DNA from: Anaerolineae bacterium
GTDB taxonomy: Bacteria; Chloroflexota; Anaerolineae; Anaerolineales; Anaerolineaceae
Length of the DNA: 64,000 nucleotides
Reading direction: 5' to 3'
Assembly (NCBI GenBank): GCA_013178185.1
Contig: JABLXC010000003.1
Span: 1-64,000 of the forward strand
The notes under the pieces were generated by a model that did no database searches, was not told the origin of the DNA, and saw only the letters and a list, made by a program, of their open reading frames with translations. Position 1 is the first letter of the stretch; each line of letters begins with the position of its first letter. Both the position numbers and the translations under genes were made by a program. Of this stretch, positions 52,176 through 61,491 are shown in pieces.

Positions 52176-53189
52176 ATGGATTACGGTGAAGTGCTTGGAA
52201 AGTCGTGGAAGATTATCTGGAAGAACAAGATCTTGTGGTTGTTTGGTTTGCTGGCGAGCTGCGGCCGCGGGGGCGGCGGTGGCGGTGGGGGTGGGGGCGG
52301 CGGAGGAGGAGGCGGAGGAAGTAACGGGTCCTCATCCGGTTTTATCCCTGGAATGCCATTCCAAACTACGCCGCCCTGGTTGGAAGAACTTGCCCGGACT
52401 TTTGAGCGTATGGTCGAAGATGGTACGATTTGGTGGGTGGTGGCTGGGATCGTTGTCTTCAGCCTGCTAATGGCGGTTGTTATGTTGGTATTAAGCGCCA
52501 TTGGGCGGGCGGGGCTGGCGCGCGGCGCCTGGCGGGCCGATTCTGGTGAGACCCCTTTGACCTTCGGAATTCTGTGGCAGGACAGTCGGCGTTATTTTTG
52601 GCGCGTCCTCTTGCTGGTTCTGTTGATCGCTGTTGCTGCAACAGTCCTGATCCTTCTTTTGTTGGCGCCGATGATCCTCTTTGGAATTGTAACCATGGGT
52701 ATCGGCATGCTCTGCCTGATTCCTTTCATTTGCTTGCTTGTCCCGATTGGCATTGCGATTGGGGTGCTGGAAGAGATGGCTGTTGTTGCGATTGTCGGCG
52801 AGGATAAGGGCGTGCTGGAGAGCCTTCGCCGCGCCTGGGAAGTTATGCGTGCCAACTGGGGTGCTGTGATTGTGATGACCTTGATCCTGCTGGTAGGCGG
52901 CGGCATTGTTCGCCTGTTGATTGGGCTTCCGGCGCTACTCATCCTCTTCCCAATTGTCATTGGACTGGTGGCCGGCAGCCAAACAGCCATGGTGGGCGGT
53001 TTTATGGCAGCGGGCGCGATTTTGCTGATCTATCTGCCTATCGCGATTTTGCTTTCCAGCGTGCTGCAAGCTTATCTGGGTTCGGCCTGGGCGTTGACCT
53101 ATCGCCGCCTGGTCTCGAAGGAAAGCGGCGCAGCAATCGAACCAGAGCTCTCTGACGTTCTCCCAGGGGATGGCGTGCCGTCAATTTGA
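52176..53189 (+). CDS. Multi-TM membrane protein with a polyglycine tract
   Basis: 337 residues. An N-terminal amphipathic helix with W-K-I-I-W-K-N-K-I-L-W-L and a helix at about 18-27 are followed by a run of about 20 nearly uninterrupted glycines (about 31-48, DNA 52262-52320). Then come about five to six membrane helices from about 85 onward and a polar tail. GGAG precedes the ATG. This layout is frequent among uncharacterised Chloroflexota membrane proteins; no function recognised. Confidence 0.75.
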   Translation: MDYGEVLGKSWKIIWKNKILWLFGLLASCGRGGGGGGGGGGGGGGGGGSNGSSSGFIPGMPFQTTPPWLEELARTFERMVEDGTIWWVVAGIVVFSLLMAVVMLVLSAIGRAGLARGAWRADSGETPLTFGILWQDSRRYFWRVLLLVLLIAVAATVLILLLLAPMILFGIVTMGIGMLCLIPFICLLVPIGIAIGVLEEMAVVAIVGEDKGVLESLRRAWEVMRANWGAVIVMTLILLVGGGIVRLLIGLPALLILFPIVIGLVAGSQTAMVGGFMAAGAILLIYLPIAILLSSVLQAYLGSAWALTYRRLVSKESGAAIEPELSDVLPGDGVPSI

Positions 53190-53212
53190 CAAGATTTTTA
53201 AAAAGGAACGAT

Positions 53213-53250
53213 ACCTGCAGGTAAAGCGAGTCAACCTGCAGGTTTTTCTT
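53213..53250 (+). terminator. Rho-independent terminator
   Basis: Two copies of the self-complementary ACCTGCAGGT (53213-53222 and 53234-53243) separated by 11 bases form a perfect 10-bp stem, followed by TTTTTCTTT. It ends the polyglycine membrane-protein transcript. Confidence 0.75.
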
Positions 53251-53274
53251 TATGGGATAGCCGGTCAGATTTTA

Positions 53275-53907
53275 TTAGCTCTGATTGGAGTGCAGTCCGT
53301 TCAGGATATGATAAAGCTCATCCAGTTCGCGTTGGATCTCATCCCGGTCGTTGACGGAATGCTCCAACATGGATTCAAAGGCCAGTTTTTGATCGGGGGG
53401 CAGGGTTTGGAGCAGCCGTTCAGTCCGGGCGATCTGGGTATTCTTGTGGCGAAGTTTGGCTTCCAACCGGTCGCGATAACCACGGTAGAATTCTTCCTCC
53501 CCCATGGGACGCGGCAGGGTAGAAATTCCCTGTGTCAGTATCTCTGCCACCGTCAGCAAGAAATCTTCCGTGTCGATAGGTTTTTCGATGAAGCGCACAC
53601 CGCCCAGGCTGAGGGCGAATTTTTTATCCTCAGCAGTGATATAGGTGGCCGAAACGAAAATTACCGGGATATGGTGAGTGAGCGGGTCGGTGCGAAGTTT
53701 TTGTACCAGCGCGAACCCGTCCATTTTTGGCATGAGGATATCGGTGATAATCAGTGATGGGCGATGAGTCTGGATCATTTCCAGCGCTTCTTTGCCGTTC
53801 GAGGCTGTCAAAACTGGATAACCCTTGAACCGGAGCGTAACCTCCAACAGTTCTTGAACATTGGGAACATCTTCAACAACTAGTATTGGTCCAGAAGAGG
53901 TAGACAT
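53275..53907 (-). CDS. Response regulator with a coiled-coil tail
   Basis: 210 residues. The receiver (about 5-125) has paired acids E/D in V-V-E-D, phospho-Asp in I-I-T-D-I-L-M-P at about 55 and Lys in I-E-K-P-I. The remaining 80 residues are charged helix, probably coiled coil, with no DNA-binding domain. It probably acts through protein contacts, perhaps as a target of one of the orphan hybrid kinases. No linked kinase gene. Confidence 0.85.
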   Translation of the reverse strand: MSTSSGPILVVEDVPNVQELLEVTLRFKGYPVLTASNGKEALEMIQTHRPSLIITDILMPKMDGFALVQKLRTDPLTHHIPVIFVSATYITAEDKKFALSLGGVRFIEKPIDTEDFLLTVAEILTQGISTLPRPMGEEEFYRGYRDRLEAKLRHKNTQIARTERLLQTLPPDQKLAFESMLEHSVNDRDEIQRELDELYHILNGLHSNQS

Positions 53908-54000
53908 ACGAATATTGTAGCGAACTCCTGATCCAAAGACAATGACTTGCGGCGGATTAGTAAGGGAATTGTAAAGCGGTAAAAAAGCACTCCGGCGGCC

Positions 54001-55299
54001 TCAAGCCAGCCGATTTTTTGTGGATTCAGCTTTCCGCAACCGCTTAGCAACCGTTCCGAGGCCGACAGCGCCACAGCAGGCGGCAAGCACAACCGGAAAG
54101 AGGTAGTAGCGGTCCCAATCCAATGGAGTTGCCAGCGCTGCAGTTGCCAGGGGGGCTAGGAGGGCGAGCAATGCAGCCGCAGATGGATCGTTTTCTCCGC
54201 TGCGCAGCCAGCGCCAGGCTCTCCACAATAAGTTCCCCAACCCAACGGCGGCCAGTGTCAGGTTCAGCCAGCGCGCTCCTGAAAAATTTGGCCAGGCGTA
54301 GTCCTCGAAGATACGCTGGCTGATTATGTCTAGCCGTTGCAATGGGCTGTTTGGGAGTACGTTTTCTGGAAACCCAGCGACCTGGATAGACATTTCCTGT
54401 ACCCGGAACTTGAACATCCGGGCTGTGTTCACCAGTGGATTCGAATACAGGTAGGGGTTCAAGGCGATAAAGACCAGCAGCGCAGCGAAAACCGAGAGGA
54501 TGGCGCCGCGGATGGCGAAGGTTTGCCGCAGCCCGCGATCTGCGCCGCCGGGCAATAGCAGGAACGAGAGCATAACCAGCGCAAACAGTCCGCTGGCGCT
54601 GAACAACCCGTTGATCTTGCAAGCCCCTGCCAACCCGCAACACACCCCTGCAACCAGGAACCAAGTTACCGGCTTTCTCAAGTTTTTCGCGATAGTCGCT
54701 TCTTGTTGGTAAGCTTTGTGCAGCTCGCGCAACGCTTTCCAGCAGGCTGCTGTGGCCAGGATGGTAAAGAACAGCAGCGGGGTCTCGCTCATTGCCCGGC
54801 GCAGGTGTGTAAGGAAATAGGCGTTGCTCAGAACGGCCAGCAGAAAGTAGTATCCTGCTATCCGGCCTGCCACAGCGCGCAGCATTAGGAAAATCAACCA
54901 GCAAGCCAGAGCAGCCAGCGCGGACATCGGCAAGCGAGACCACCACAGCAACCCGCTTTCCGGCAGGTTGCCTTGGGCAACATTCGTCTCATAATCCTGG
55001 TCGAACTGCCAGGGGGTGTTCAAATCTTCTGGCTTGTAGCCGCCGGCCAGCCTCCCCAGCCCGATCAGATAGCGCGCCATTGGCGGCTGCGTCAGCGTCC
55101 AGTAGTGCTCTCCCCAGAGGGGGGAATCCGGTTTGTGGGTGAGGAGGATTTCCAAATAGCTACTGGTATGGATCCAATGACTTTCATCCTCTCCATAGCT
55201 TACTTTATCGATGCCGGTCAGGAAAACGGCTGAAAGAATGAGCAAAGCCAAAAGCGCTTCGGCGAGGGCAAATCGGTGGGAGTGTAACAAGGATGGCAA
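54001..55299 (-). CDS. Membrane glycosyltransferase, GT39/ArnT-like
   Basis: 432 residues with about ten membrane helices. After the first helix a large loop begins with Y-G-E-D-E-S-H-W, carrying the acidic residues typical of the lipid-phosphate-sugar-dependent GT-C fold. A W-T-L-T-Q-P-P-M-A-R-Y-L segment follows, close to the Q-P-P-L motif of PMT/ArnT-like enzymes. It would move a sugar from a polyprenyl-phosphate donor to a protein or lipid outside the membrane. The exact substrate is unknown. Confidence 0.75.
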   Translation of the reverse strand: MPSLLHSHRFALAEALLALLILSAVFLTGIDKVSYGEDESHWIHTSSYLEILLTHKPDSPLWGEHYWTLTQPPMARYLIGLGRLAGGYKPEDLNTPWQFDQDYETNVAQGNLPESGLLWWSRLPMSALAALACWLIFLMLRAVAGRIAGYYFLLAVLSNAYFLTHLRRAMSETPLLFFTILATAACWKALRELHKAYQQEATIAKNLRKPVTWFLVAGVCCGLAGACKINGLFSASGLFALVMLSFLLLPGGADRGLRQTFAIRGAILSVFAALLVFIALNPYLYSNPLVNTARMFKFRVQEMSIQVAGFPENVLPNSPLQRLDIISQRIFEDYAWPNFSGARWLNLTLAAVGLGNLLWRAWRWLRSGENDPSAAALLALLAPLATAALATPLDWDRYYLFPVVLAACCGAVGLGTVAKRLRKAESTKNRLA

Positions 55300-55317
55300 G
55301 AAGCACCTACTGTCGGT

Positions 55318-55953
55318 TTAAATCTGGCCGCGCCATTCGCTCTTCAGGCGATCGAAATAAGCTGCAATATACGCCTCGCGTTCCGCCGCCAGTCGCCGGC
55401 CAGTCGGCGTGAAGAGCCGGTCCTTGATTTTGCTGAGTTTGAATAGATATTCATGGTAGCAGGAATGCGGTTCGCCGGGCTCTTTTTGCCCGGTTTCGAG
55501 GAAGCGCCGGGAGGGCTCGGCGTAAACGGGTTCTCCGGCCAGGGTGGCGTACGCCACTGCCCGGGCAATACCCACTGCTCCGAGCACGTCCAGTTTGTCT
55601 GCATCGAAGAGCGTCTGCGCCTCGATTGTTTGAGGGGGTTCGCGATCATCACGATACCGGTGGGCGCGGATGCAGTGTTGGACAGCCCGGATCCGTTCTA
55701 AGGGCCAGCCCTCGTCTGATAAGATATTCTCTGCAAACTCTGCCGAAGCGAGGTGATGTTCTGCTCGTTCTTCGCTGCCGGGCATGGCGCCGACTGCGTC
55801 GTGCAGCAGCGCCGCTGCCCGTACGATTTCCTGGTCTGCGCCTTCTTCTTGCGCCAGGTGTTCTGCCATAAAGTATACCCGCAGGACATGATCGTAGTCA
55901 TGCACGGCGTCCGCTCCGGCGTACCAGGAACGGGCTTGTTCGGTGGTGGGCAT
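55318..55953 (-). CDS. HD-domain phosphohydrolase
   Basis: 211 residues. The HD metal motif is visible: His in D-H-V-L-R near residue 21, then the H-D pair in A-A-L-L-H-D-A-V at about 48-53, a third His in E-H-H and Asp near 119 (F-D-A-D-K-L-D). This matches YedJ-like HD hydrolases acting on nucleotides or phosphoesters. It starts 14 bases after the imidazolonepropionase stop on the same strand. Confidence 0.85.
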   Translation of the reverse strand: MPTTEQARSWYAGADAVHDYDHVLRVYFMAEHLAQEEGADQEIVRAAALLHDAVGAMPGSEERAEHHLASAEFAENILSDEGWPLERIRAVQHCIRAHRYRDDREPPQTIEAQTLFDADKLDVLGAVGIARAVAYATLAGEPVYAEPSRRFLETGQKEPGEPHSCYHEYLFKLSKIKDRLFTPTGRRLAAEREAYIAAYFDRLKSEWRGQI

Positions 55954-55967
55954 CTTGAATCTCCTTG

Positions 55968-57230
55968 TTAACCGGGATGGGATAGGACAACCTGCCCGCG
56001 TTTGATCACGGTTTTGACCAGGTTTCCGCCAAAGCGATAACCGAGGTGACGGTAGTCTTCGGTGTCGAGCAGCAGCAGATCGGCCTGTTTGCCGGGTTCA
56101 ATCGAACCAATCTGGGCAGCCCGGTTGACGGCAGCAGCAGCGTTGATGGTTGCGGCCGCGATGGCCTGGGCCGGGGTTAAGCGCAGGTAACGGCAAGCCA
56201 GTGCGATGACAAACTGCATGCTCTCGCACCAGGCAGGGCCGGGGTTGAGATCCGAGGCGATTGCCAGCAGCCCCCCTGCTTCCAGAAAGGCTTTTGCTGG
56301 TGTGTAATTGGGGTCGCCCAGCCCGAAAGGGGTTGGCGGCAGCGCGACCGCCACCGTTTGGCTCTGCGCCAATGCTTTGATATCCTCCGGCGGGGTTTTG
56401 ACCAGGTGCTCTGCAGAAACGGCGCCGAGTTCAGCCGCCAGGCGAGCGCCGCCCAGCGCTTCGAACTCGTCGGCGTGAATTTTTAATGGAAAGCCCATCT
56501 GCCTGGCGGTTTCTAAAATGCAGCGCGACTGCTCCAGGTTGAAGGCGCCCGCTTCGCAAAAAACATCTACAAACGGAAGCGGCCGTCCAGCGGAGTGATC
56601 TGCCCACCACTGTTTCACTACTGGCAGCATCTCCTGGCAAATCAGTTGGGTAAACCGGTCTGCGTCTCCCTGATACTCTGGGGGGATGGCATGCGCTCCC
56701 ATGAAGGTGGGGATGATTTCCAATGGGCCTTCCTGGTCCAGTGCCAGGAGCGTTTCTAGCTGGCGCAGTTCAGTAGCGGTTTCCAGACCATATCCCGTCT
56801 TTGCTTCAACGGTCGTGGTGCCATTGCTCAGCAAAATGTCAGCGCGAGCGCGCGTTTGTGCCAGCAAAGTTTCCCGACTCGCCTGGCGCGTCGCCTGGAC
56901 GGTGGCATTAATCCCACCGCCAGCGGTCATGATCTCCAGGTATGTTTTACCCTGGATGCGCATCTCAAATTCTCTGGCGCGGTCGCCAGCCCAAACCAGG
57001 TGCGTGTGCGAATCCACCAATCCAGGCATGACCACCTTGCCGCCGGCATCCAGCCAGGGAGCATCGGGGTGGCGGACTTTAAGTTCAGCACTGGTTCCTA
57101 CTTCGGCCACTACACCGTCCTTTACCAACACAGCGCCATCGGATATGATCCCAAGGCGGCCCAACTCGTCCCCGCGTTGGGGTGGCCCGGCAAGCGTTAG
57201 CAATTGTGAGGCGGAATGGATCAGCATCAA
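55968..57230 (-). CDS. hutI: Imidazolonepropionase
   Basis: 420 residues of the amidohydrolase fold. The metal-binding H-T-H lies in V-D-S-H-T-H at about 76-78. Later metal-site residues are in I-H-A-D-E-F (about 248) and S-D-L-N-P-G (about 320), and the family motif A-K-T-G-Y-G-L at about 143 is present. It hydrolyses imidazolonepropionate to formiminoglutamate in histidine breakdown. No hutH, hutU or hutG is in the window, so the pathway must be completed elsewhere. Confidence 0.92.
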   Translation of the reverse strand: MMLIHSASQLLTLAGPPQRGDELGRLGIISDGAVLVKDGVVAEVGTSAELKVRHPDAPWLDAGGKVVMPGLVDSHTHLVWAGDRAREFEMRIQGKTYLEIMTAGGGINATVQATRQASRETLLAQTRARADILLSNGTTTVEAKTGYGLETATELRQLETLLALDQEGPLEIIPTFMGAHAIPPEYQGDADRFTQLICQEMLPVVKQWWADHSAGRPLPFVDVFCEAGAFNLEQSRCILETARQMGFPLKIHADEFEALGGARLAAELGAVSAEHLVKTPPEDIKALAQSQTVAVALPPTPFGLGDPNYTPAKAFLEAGGLLAIASDLNPGPAWCESMQFVIALACRYLRLTPAQAIAAATINAAAAVNRAAQIGSIEPGKQADLLLLDTEDYRHLGYRFGGNLVKTVIKRGQVVLSHPG

Positions 57231-57297
57231 CAGATACTCCAGGATTAAGTTTACTCAGGAAAACTGAAAACCGCCGCAAATTTTAATGATTAAAAAG

Positions 57298-57329
57298 AAA
57301 TCTCCTCGTTCAAGAAAACGGGGGGATTT
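57298..57329 (-). terminator. Probable terminator of the 65-residue gene
   Basis: A 13-base imperfect stem with a 6-base loop, followed on the minus strand by CTTTTTAAT. Two C-A mismatches weaken it. Confidence 0.4.
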
Positions 57330-57425
57330 CGGACACCAGGCAGGATTTTCCGTTGCCTGGCAAAGATAATCTCAGGCTGAACCAATACTGGCGGTTGTTC
57401 GTAGGGCAGCCGATTTCTAAACTGG

Positions 57426-57623
57426 TTACCTTTCTGGGAGGGTTTCTTTTGCTTGCTGCAAGCTCTCGTACACCTTTTTGAGAACTTCTTTGCGCTGCTT
57501 GAGCATCATCTTGTATTGTATGTTTTCTGTGCGCGCAATTTCCACTCTCAGATCAGAGATGCAGCTTTCCAGCAGCTGATACAGGATAGAGCGTTCCTCT
57601 TCGTTCAGGTTGAGGTACAGCAT
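57426..57623 (-). CDS. Small helical hypothetical protein
   Basis: 65 residues, almost entirely helical and charged, with a heptad-like Leu/Ile pattern. The start at 57623 has a strong AGGAGG 5-6 bases upstream. The frame is open further upstream to about 57875 without a ribosome site and with poor protein character, so the longer version was rejected. A single-gene unit; function unknown. Confidence 0.65.
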   Translation of the reverse strand: MLYLNLNEEERSILYQLLESCISDLRVEIARTENIQYKMMLKQRKEVLKKVYESLQQAKETLPER

Positions 57624-57866
57624 GTCAGCCTCCTTTCTTTCAGCAGCTTTAAAATCACAATAGCCGCCCGCGCCTCGCGCGAACGGCCAGCGATACATGC
57701 ACTCAGGTTTATTGAGGAGGGACACATGGACTGTGTCCGGCCGGCAATATAGATACCCTTTGTCTATATTTATTATAGAGATTTTGGGAGCCAGAGTCAA
57801 TGCGTTTCGCGGTAGGCCAGAATCTTTCTTGACAGCCCTGGTCGAAGGCGTTAAGATGCTTTCGGT

Positions 57867-58748
57867 ATGTTCCAAAAGAAAGTGCCCCTGACCCCACCTC
57901 CGGCGCGAGTTTTACTTTCCATTGACTATGAGCCCTGGTTTGCATTGAGCCGCCGGTACGATTCGATCCATAGCGATCTTGAGCGCCGATCCTTGGATGG
58001 CGGATTTGCCCGGCAGGCTGTTGATGTTATCTTAGAGCAGTTGGGGATGGCGGCTGCCAGTTTTTACCTGGTGGGGGAGATTGCAGCATGGTACCCAGAA
58101 GTGGCGGAAAAGATCGCTGCGGCCGGGCATGAGCTCGGTTTTCATTGCCACGTTCACCGTTCGCTGGCGCTGCCGGAAGACCTGGAACAAGACCTGCAGC
58201 GGTCGCAAGATTGGATCAAGCGCTATGGTGTAAGGGGGTACCGCGCGCCTATGGTGCGTATTGCTGGGGCGGCTTATCCTCTCCTTGCCCGGTTCGGTTT
58301 TCGGTACAGTTCTTCGATCTACGCCCCGCCTGGGACTCTCTTACAAAACGCTGGCGTGTGGGAGCTACCGGTCAGCACCTGGAAGTGGGGCGGCAGTTCT
58401 GCGAACATTCAGGCCCCGCGCTATTTTTCTGTGAGATTGCTGTTGGGGGGAGAGCTGCCCTTTGGCTCCAGCTTCATTACCGGTCTTTCAAGAAAGGCCG
58501 TCCTACGTTTGATAGAGAACGCATTGAAAGCTGGGCATAGTCCTGTTATCTTCCTGCATCCTTATGAACTGGCGCGCCCGGAAGACTGGCCAGGGCGTAT
58601 CCGGGGCGACCTGCTGCGCAATCCTTTGCTGTTGCCCTTCGTGGCAGATAAATCCGGTTTTCTTAAACAACTGGTTGGCCGTTTTCCAGTTTCACCGTTG
58701 GGGGCATGGTTAGATGATGCTATCCGGGGAGGCTGCCAGGATGGTTGA
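57867..58748 (+). CDS. Polysaccharide deacetylase (NodB-like)
   Basis: 293 residues. The NodB domain (about 14-225) shows motif 1 as S-I-D-Y-E-P-W (D and E where D-D is usual), motif 2 as H-E-L-G-F-H-C-H-V-H with the metal His pair four apart, and motif 3 as Y-R-A-P-M. A late I-F-L-H-P-Y-E-L is motif 5-like. No signal peptide, so it may act on lipid-linked sugars at the cytoplasmic side. The D-x-E variant resembles deacetylases of exosortase-type polysaccharide loci. The FemAB-like gene overlaps its stop by 8 bases. Confidence 0.82.
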   Translation: MFQKKVPLTPPPARVLLSIDYEPWFALSRRYDSIHSDLERRSLDGGFARQAVDVILEQLGMAAASFYLVGEIAAWYPEVAEKIAAAGHELGFHCHVHRSLALPEDLEQDLQRSQDWIKRYGVRGYRAPMVRIAGAAYPLLARFGFRYSSSIYAPPGTLLQNAGVWELPVSTWKWGGSSANIQAPRYFSVRLLLGGELPFGSSFITGLSRKAVLRLIENALKAGHSPVIFLHPYELARPEDWPGRIRGDLLRNPLLLPFVADKSGFLKQLVGRFPVSPLGAWLDDAIRGGCQDG

Positions 58749-59784
58749 TGTTACGATCCGGCAACTTGACCCCGGCGAGGTTTTACGCCTGCCGCCGGAT
58801 CTGGCGCTCAAAGTTGGTTTTTGTGGACTGGATGCCTGGTCTGGATTCGTCCGCTCTGTCTATCAATTCCCGATTTACCGGCTGGTTGCAGAGAGAGGAG
58901 GAAACCCGGAGGGCTTGCTGGCTTTAACGCACGTGCGCCACCCGGTCTTCGGGAATTACTTGACGACTGCGCCCTTTGCCAGTTACGGCGGTTATCTTGC
59001 TGCCAGTTCGGAAGCGCGCTCGGCCTTGTTCTCAGAGGTAAACCGCCTGGCACAGTCGCTGGGTGTGGATTATGTACTGGCGCGGCACGAGAAAGGTGAT
59101 GAGTGTCCGCCCGAGGGATGGGTTCAGTATTCCGGCTATGCGACATACCGGATTGGTCTCCCGGCGAATGCAGACGCATTGATGCCTTCCTATAGTTCTG
59201 ATCATCGCAACCACATTCGCAAATCACTCCACAAAGGATTTTCGATCCGTTTTGGACGCCAGGAGTTACTGCAAGACGCCTACGAAGCGATCGCCCGCAG
59301 TATGCACGAGCTGGGATCGCCTTATCATGGCCAGCGGTATTTGAAAGCGATGCTGGAAAGCCTGGGTGAAAAGCTTGAGTTTGTTGTCGTTTATGCCAAA
59401 GATGGCCGCCTGGCTGGCGGCGGAGCGTTGATCTACCACGGTAAGGTTGCTAACAATCTTCACGCCAACATCCTGCGCAGTTACCGTTCGGATTATGTGG
59501 GCGAATTTCTGTACTGGTCTATCCTTGAACATTGTTGCGAACTGGGGATGCAAACGTTTGATCTTGGCCGCAGCCTGTCCGGTTCTGGGAACGAGGTTTT
59601 CAAGATGAAATGGAGACCGGAGCGGCGGACGCTGGCTTACTGGTATGCCCTCCGGCCTGGCGTTGCGTTGCCGAACTTGAACCAGAAGAATCCAAAATAT
59701 CGCCTTGCCATTGCCACGTGGAAACGTCTGCCGCGCCCACTGGTGCGCTGGCTGGGGCCGTTTTTAATCTGTGGGCTGGCCTGA
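58741..59784 (+). CDS. FemAB-like aminoacyl/acyltransferase
   Basis: 347 residues with a double-GNAT layout. The first part ends in the H-R-N-H-I-R-K-S segment, and the second begins near 190 and contains A-G-G-G-A-L-I and F-D-L-G-R-S. This fits FemA/FemB-related proteins, including those paired with exosortase loci. These transfer amino acids or acyl groups onto cell-wall or polysaccharide acceptors. The start at 58741 is chosen for GGGAGG upstream and for the short overlap with the deacetylase gene. Confidence 0.78.
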   Translation: MVDVTIRQLDPGEVLRLPPDLALKVGFCGLDAWSGFVRSVYQFPIYRLVAERGGNPEGLLALTHVRHPVFGNYLTTAPFASYGGYLAASSEARSALFSEVNRLAQSLGVDYVLARHEKGDECPPEGWVQYSGYATYRIGLPANADALMPSYSSDHRNHIRKSLHKGFSIRFGRQELLQDAYEAIARSMHELGSPYHGQRYLKAMLESLGEKLEFVVVYAKDGRLAGGGALIYHGKVANNLHANILRSYRSDYVGEFLYWSILEHCCELGMQTFDLGRSLSGSGNEVFKMKWRPERRTLAYWYALRPGVALPNLNQKNPKYRLAIATWKRLPRPLVRWLGPFLICGLA

Positions 59785-59820
59785 CGGTTGTGGACCTGAA
59801 AGAGAAGAGAAACCACACTA

Positions 59821-60425
59821 TGGAAATCACCATCCAACCATTGCATCATAGCACTCCAGAGTTGCTTGCACTGGTGGCGCGGTTGCACCATGCAGTCATG
59901 CCAACTTTGCTCAGCGATTTGGGCATTCCCTTTGTAGAACGATATTTCCAGGCCGGTGCCGCCGATTCCTCGGTCATCGGTATGGTCGCGCTGCTGCCCG
60001 ATGGCCGCACTCCTTGCGGTTATGTGATTGGCTGCCCGCGCCCGGACCGACTGATGGCGCAGTTGAGGTCGCCTTTTCTTTGGTTTGTCCGCCAGATACT
60101 CCAACTGCTGTTTACCCGCCCGTCCGTGTTGCTCCAACTGGTGGTCTCTGCCCTTTCCATCCAGGGGCAAATGGGGGAAGATCCCAGTGTGATCGAAGTG
60201 TCTTACCTGGGTATTTCTCCTGAAACGCGCGGAGCCGGATTAGGGGAAAAGCTGATGCGCACATTTTTAGATGCCTGCCGGCAGGCCGGTTACCGCGCCG
60301 TAGCGTTGAGCGTAGAAATCGAAAACCAGGCGGCCGTTGCCATGCATAAAAAGGTGGGTTTCCAGGTCAAGAAGGCTTTTCGCGAGGGGCGTTTTAACCG
60401 CTACCGGATGGAAATATTGTTGTAG
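59821..60425 (+). CDS. GNAT-family acetyltransferase
   Basis: 201 residues. A V-S-Y-L-G-I-S-P strand leads to R-G-A-G-L-G-E-K at about 137-144, then A-L-S-V-E-I-E-N-Q-A-A-V-A-M-H-K-K-V-G-F. A hydrophobic stretch in the middle (about 80-115) may be a membrane-associated insertion. The start at 59821 has AGAGAAGAG upstream. It is embedded in the polysaccharide operon and may acetylate a sugar or peptide intermediate. Confidence 0.8.
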
Positions 60426-60498
60426 AATGAACAGCAGGGGTTTCTGGCAGCCAACCGGCAGGATAGTGGCGATGCCAGGCCAGGAGGAAAAGCACTGA

Positions 60499-61491
60499 GT
60501 GTCTGATCTGAGTTCTTCGCCTGTCTCGGTCAGTATCATCGTTCCCGTTTATAACGAGGAAGAGATGCTGCCCGCTTTTCACGCCATGCTTTGCGAGGTA
60601 GTTCAATCGTTACCCTACGATTTTACAATTTTGTATATCAACGATGGTTCGAAGGATCGTACATCCGGGGTACTGGATGAGCTGGCCGCCGCAGACGAGC
60701 GCGTTCAGGTGGTCGAGCTCAGTCGCAATTTCGGTCACCAGGCAGCTCTGACCGCCGGTTTGGACCGCGCGGAAGGCGACCTTGTCATCACGATGGACTG
60801 CGATGGGCAGCATCCGCCCAGTTTGATCCCTGAAATGATCTCGCTTGCAAAGTTGGGCTACGATATTGTTATCACGCAGCGCCAGGAGCCGCAATCGCTC
60901 TCGCTCTTGAAACGATTGTCTTCCAATTTATTCTACCGCCTGATCAACTGGATTGGCGATACGCATATTCTACCGGGCAGCGCAGATTTTCGCCTGATGA
61001 GCCGCACGGCTGTGTTGGCGCTGCGTTCGATGCGGGAGTACAATCGCTTTTTGCGCGGCATGGTGGCCTGGATGGGATTTCGTTCGGTCATCCTGCCTTA
61101 CCAGCAGCCGCCTCGCCTGGCGGGAGCTTCTAAATATTCGGCGCGGAAAATGTTCCGCCTGGCGGCGAACGCCATTTTCTCGTTTTCGCTGGTGCCGCTT
61201 TATATCAGCCTTACTTTAGGGGGGATATTTCTCGTCCTGGCGCTGGTGCAGGCTTTGTGGGTATTCAGCTTGTGGCTGCGCGGCGCGAGAGACCAGCTTG
61301 TACCGGGCTGGAGTTCGTTGATGTTCGTCCTGCTGATCGTCGGCGGCACTCTGATGATCTCGATTGGGTTGGCCGGTATTTATATTGGCTATATCTTTCA
61401 GGAGATCAAAGGCCGGCCGGTTTACCTGGTGCGCCAGGAAATAAAGAAAGCTGCCCCAAAAAACGAGATGAAGAAAGACCAGCATGGATAG
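60499..61491 (+). CDS. GT2 polyprenyl-phosphate glycosyltransferase (DPM/GtrB/ArnC-like)
   Basis: 330 residues. The GT-A domain (about 1-225) has the V-P-V-Y-N-E-E start, the M-D-C-D-G-Q-H metal site at about 95-101, and an F-R-L-M-S-R segment. Two membrane helices follow at about 235-260 and 270-295. Such enzymes move glucose, mannose or similar from a nucleotide sugar to undecaprenyl phosphate. The product would feed the large multi-TM protein encoded next, whose gene overlaps by 8 bases. GTG start with AGGAGG about 10 bases upstream. Confidence 0.88.
   Translation: MSDLSSSPVSVSIIVPVYNEEEMLPAFHAMLCEVVQSLPYDFTILYINDGSKDRTSGVLDELAAADERVQVVELSRNFGHQAALTAGLDRAEGDLVITMDCDGQHPPSLIPEMISLAKLGYDIVITQRQEPQSLSLLKRLSSNLFYRLINWIGDTHILPGSADFRLMSRTAVLALRSMREYNRFLRGMVAWMGFRSVILPYQQPPRLAGASKYSARKMFRLAANAIFSFSLVPLYISLTLGGIFLVLALVQALWVFSLWLRGARDQLVPGWSSLMFVLLIVGGTLMISIGLAGIYIGYIFQEIKGRPVYLVRQEIKKAAPKNEMKKDQHG

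Noticed and set aside
57336-57360. A 7-bp inverted repeat (CCAGGCA/TGCCTGG) near hutI as a second terminator
   Set aside because: No T-run follows on either strand; it could be an operator, but nothing links it to a regulator.
57624-57875. Longer version of the 65-residue gene at 57426
   Set aside because: Upstream residues are not protein-like, and AGGAGG stands directly before the internal ATG at 57623.
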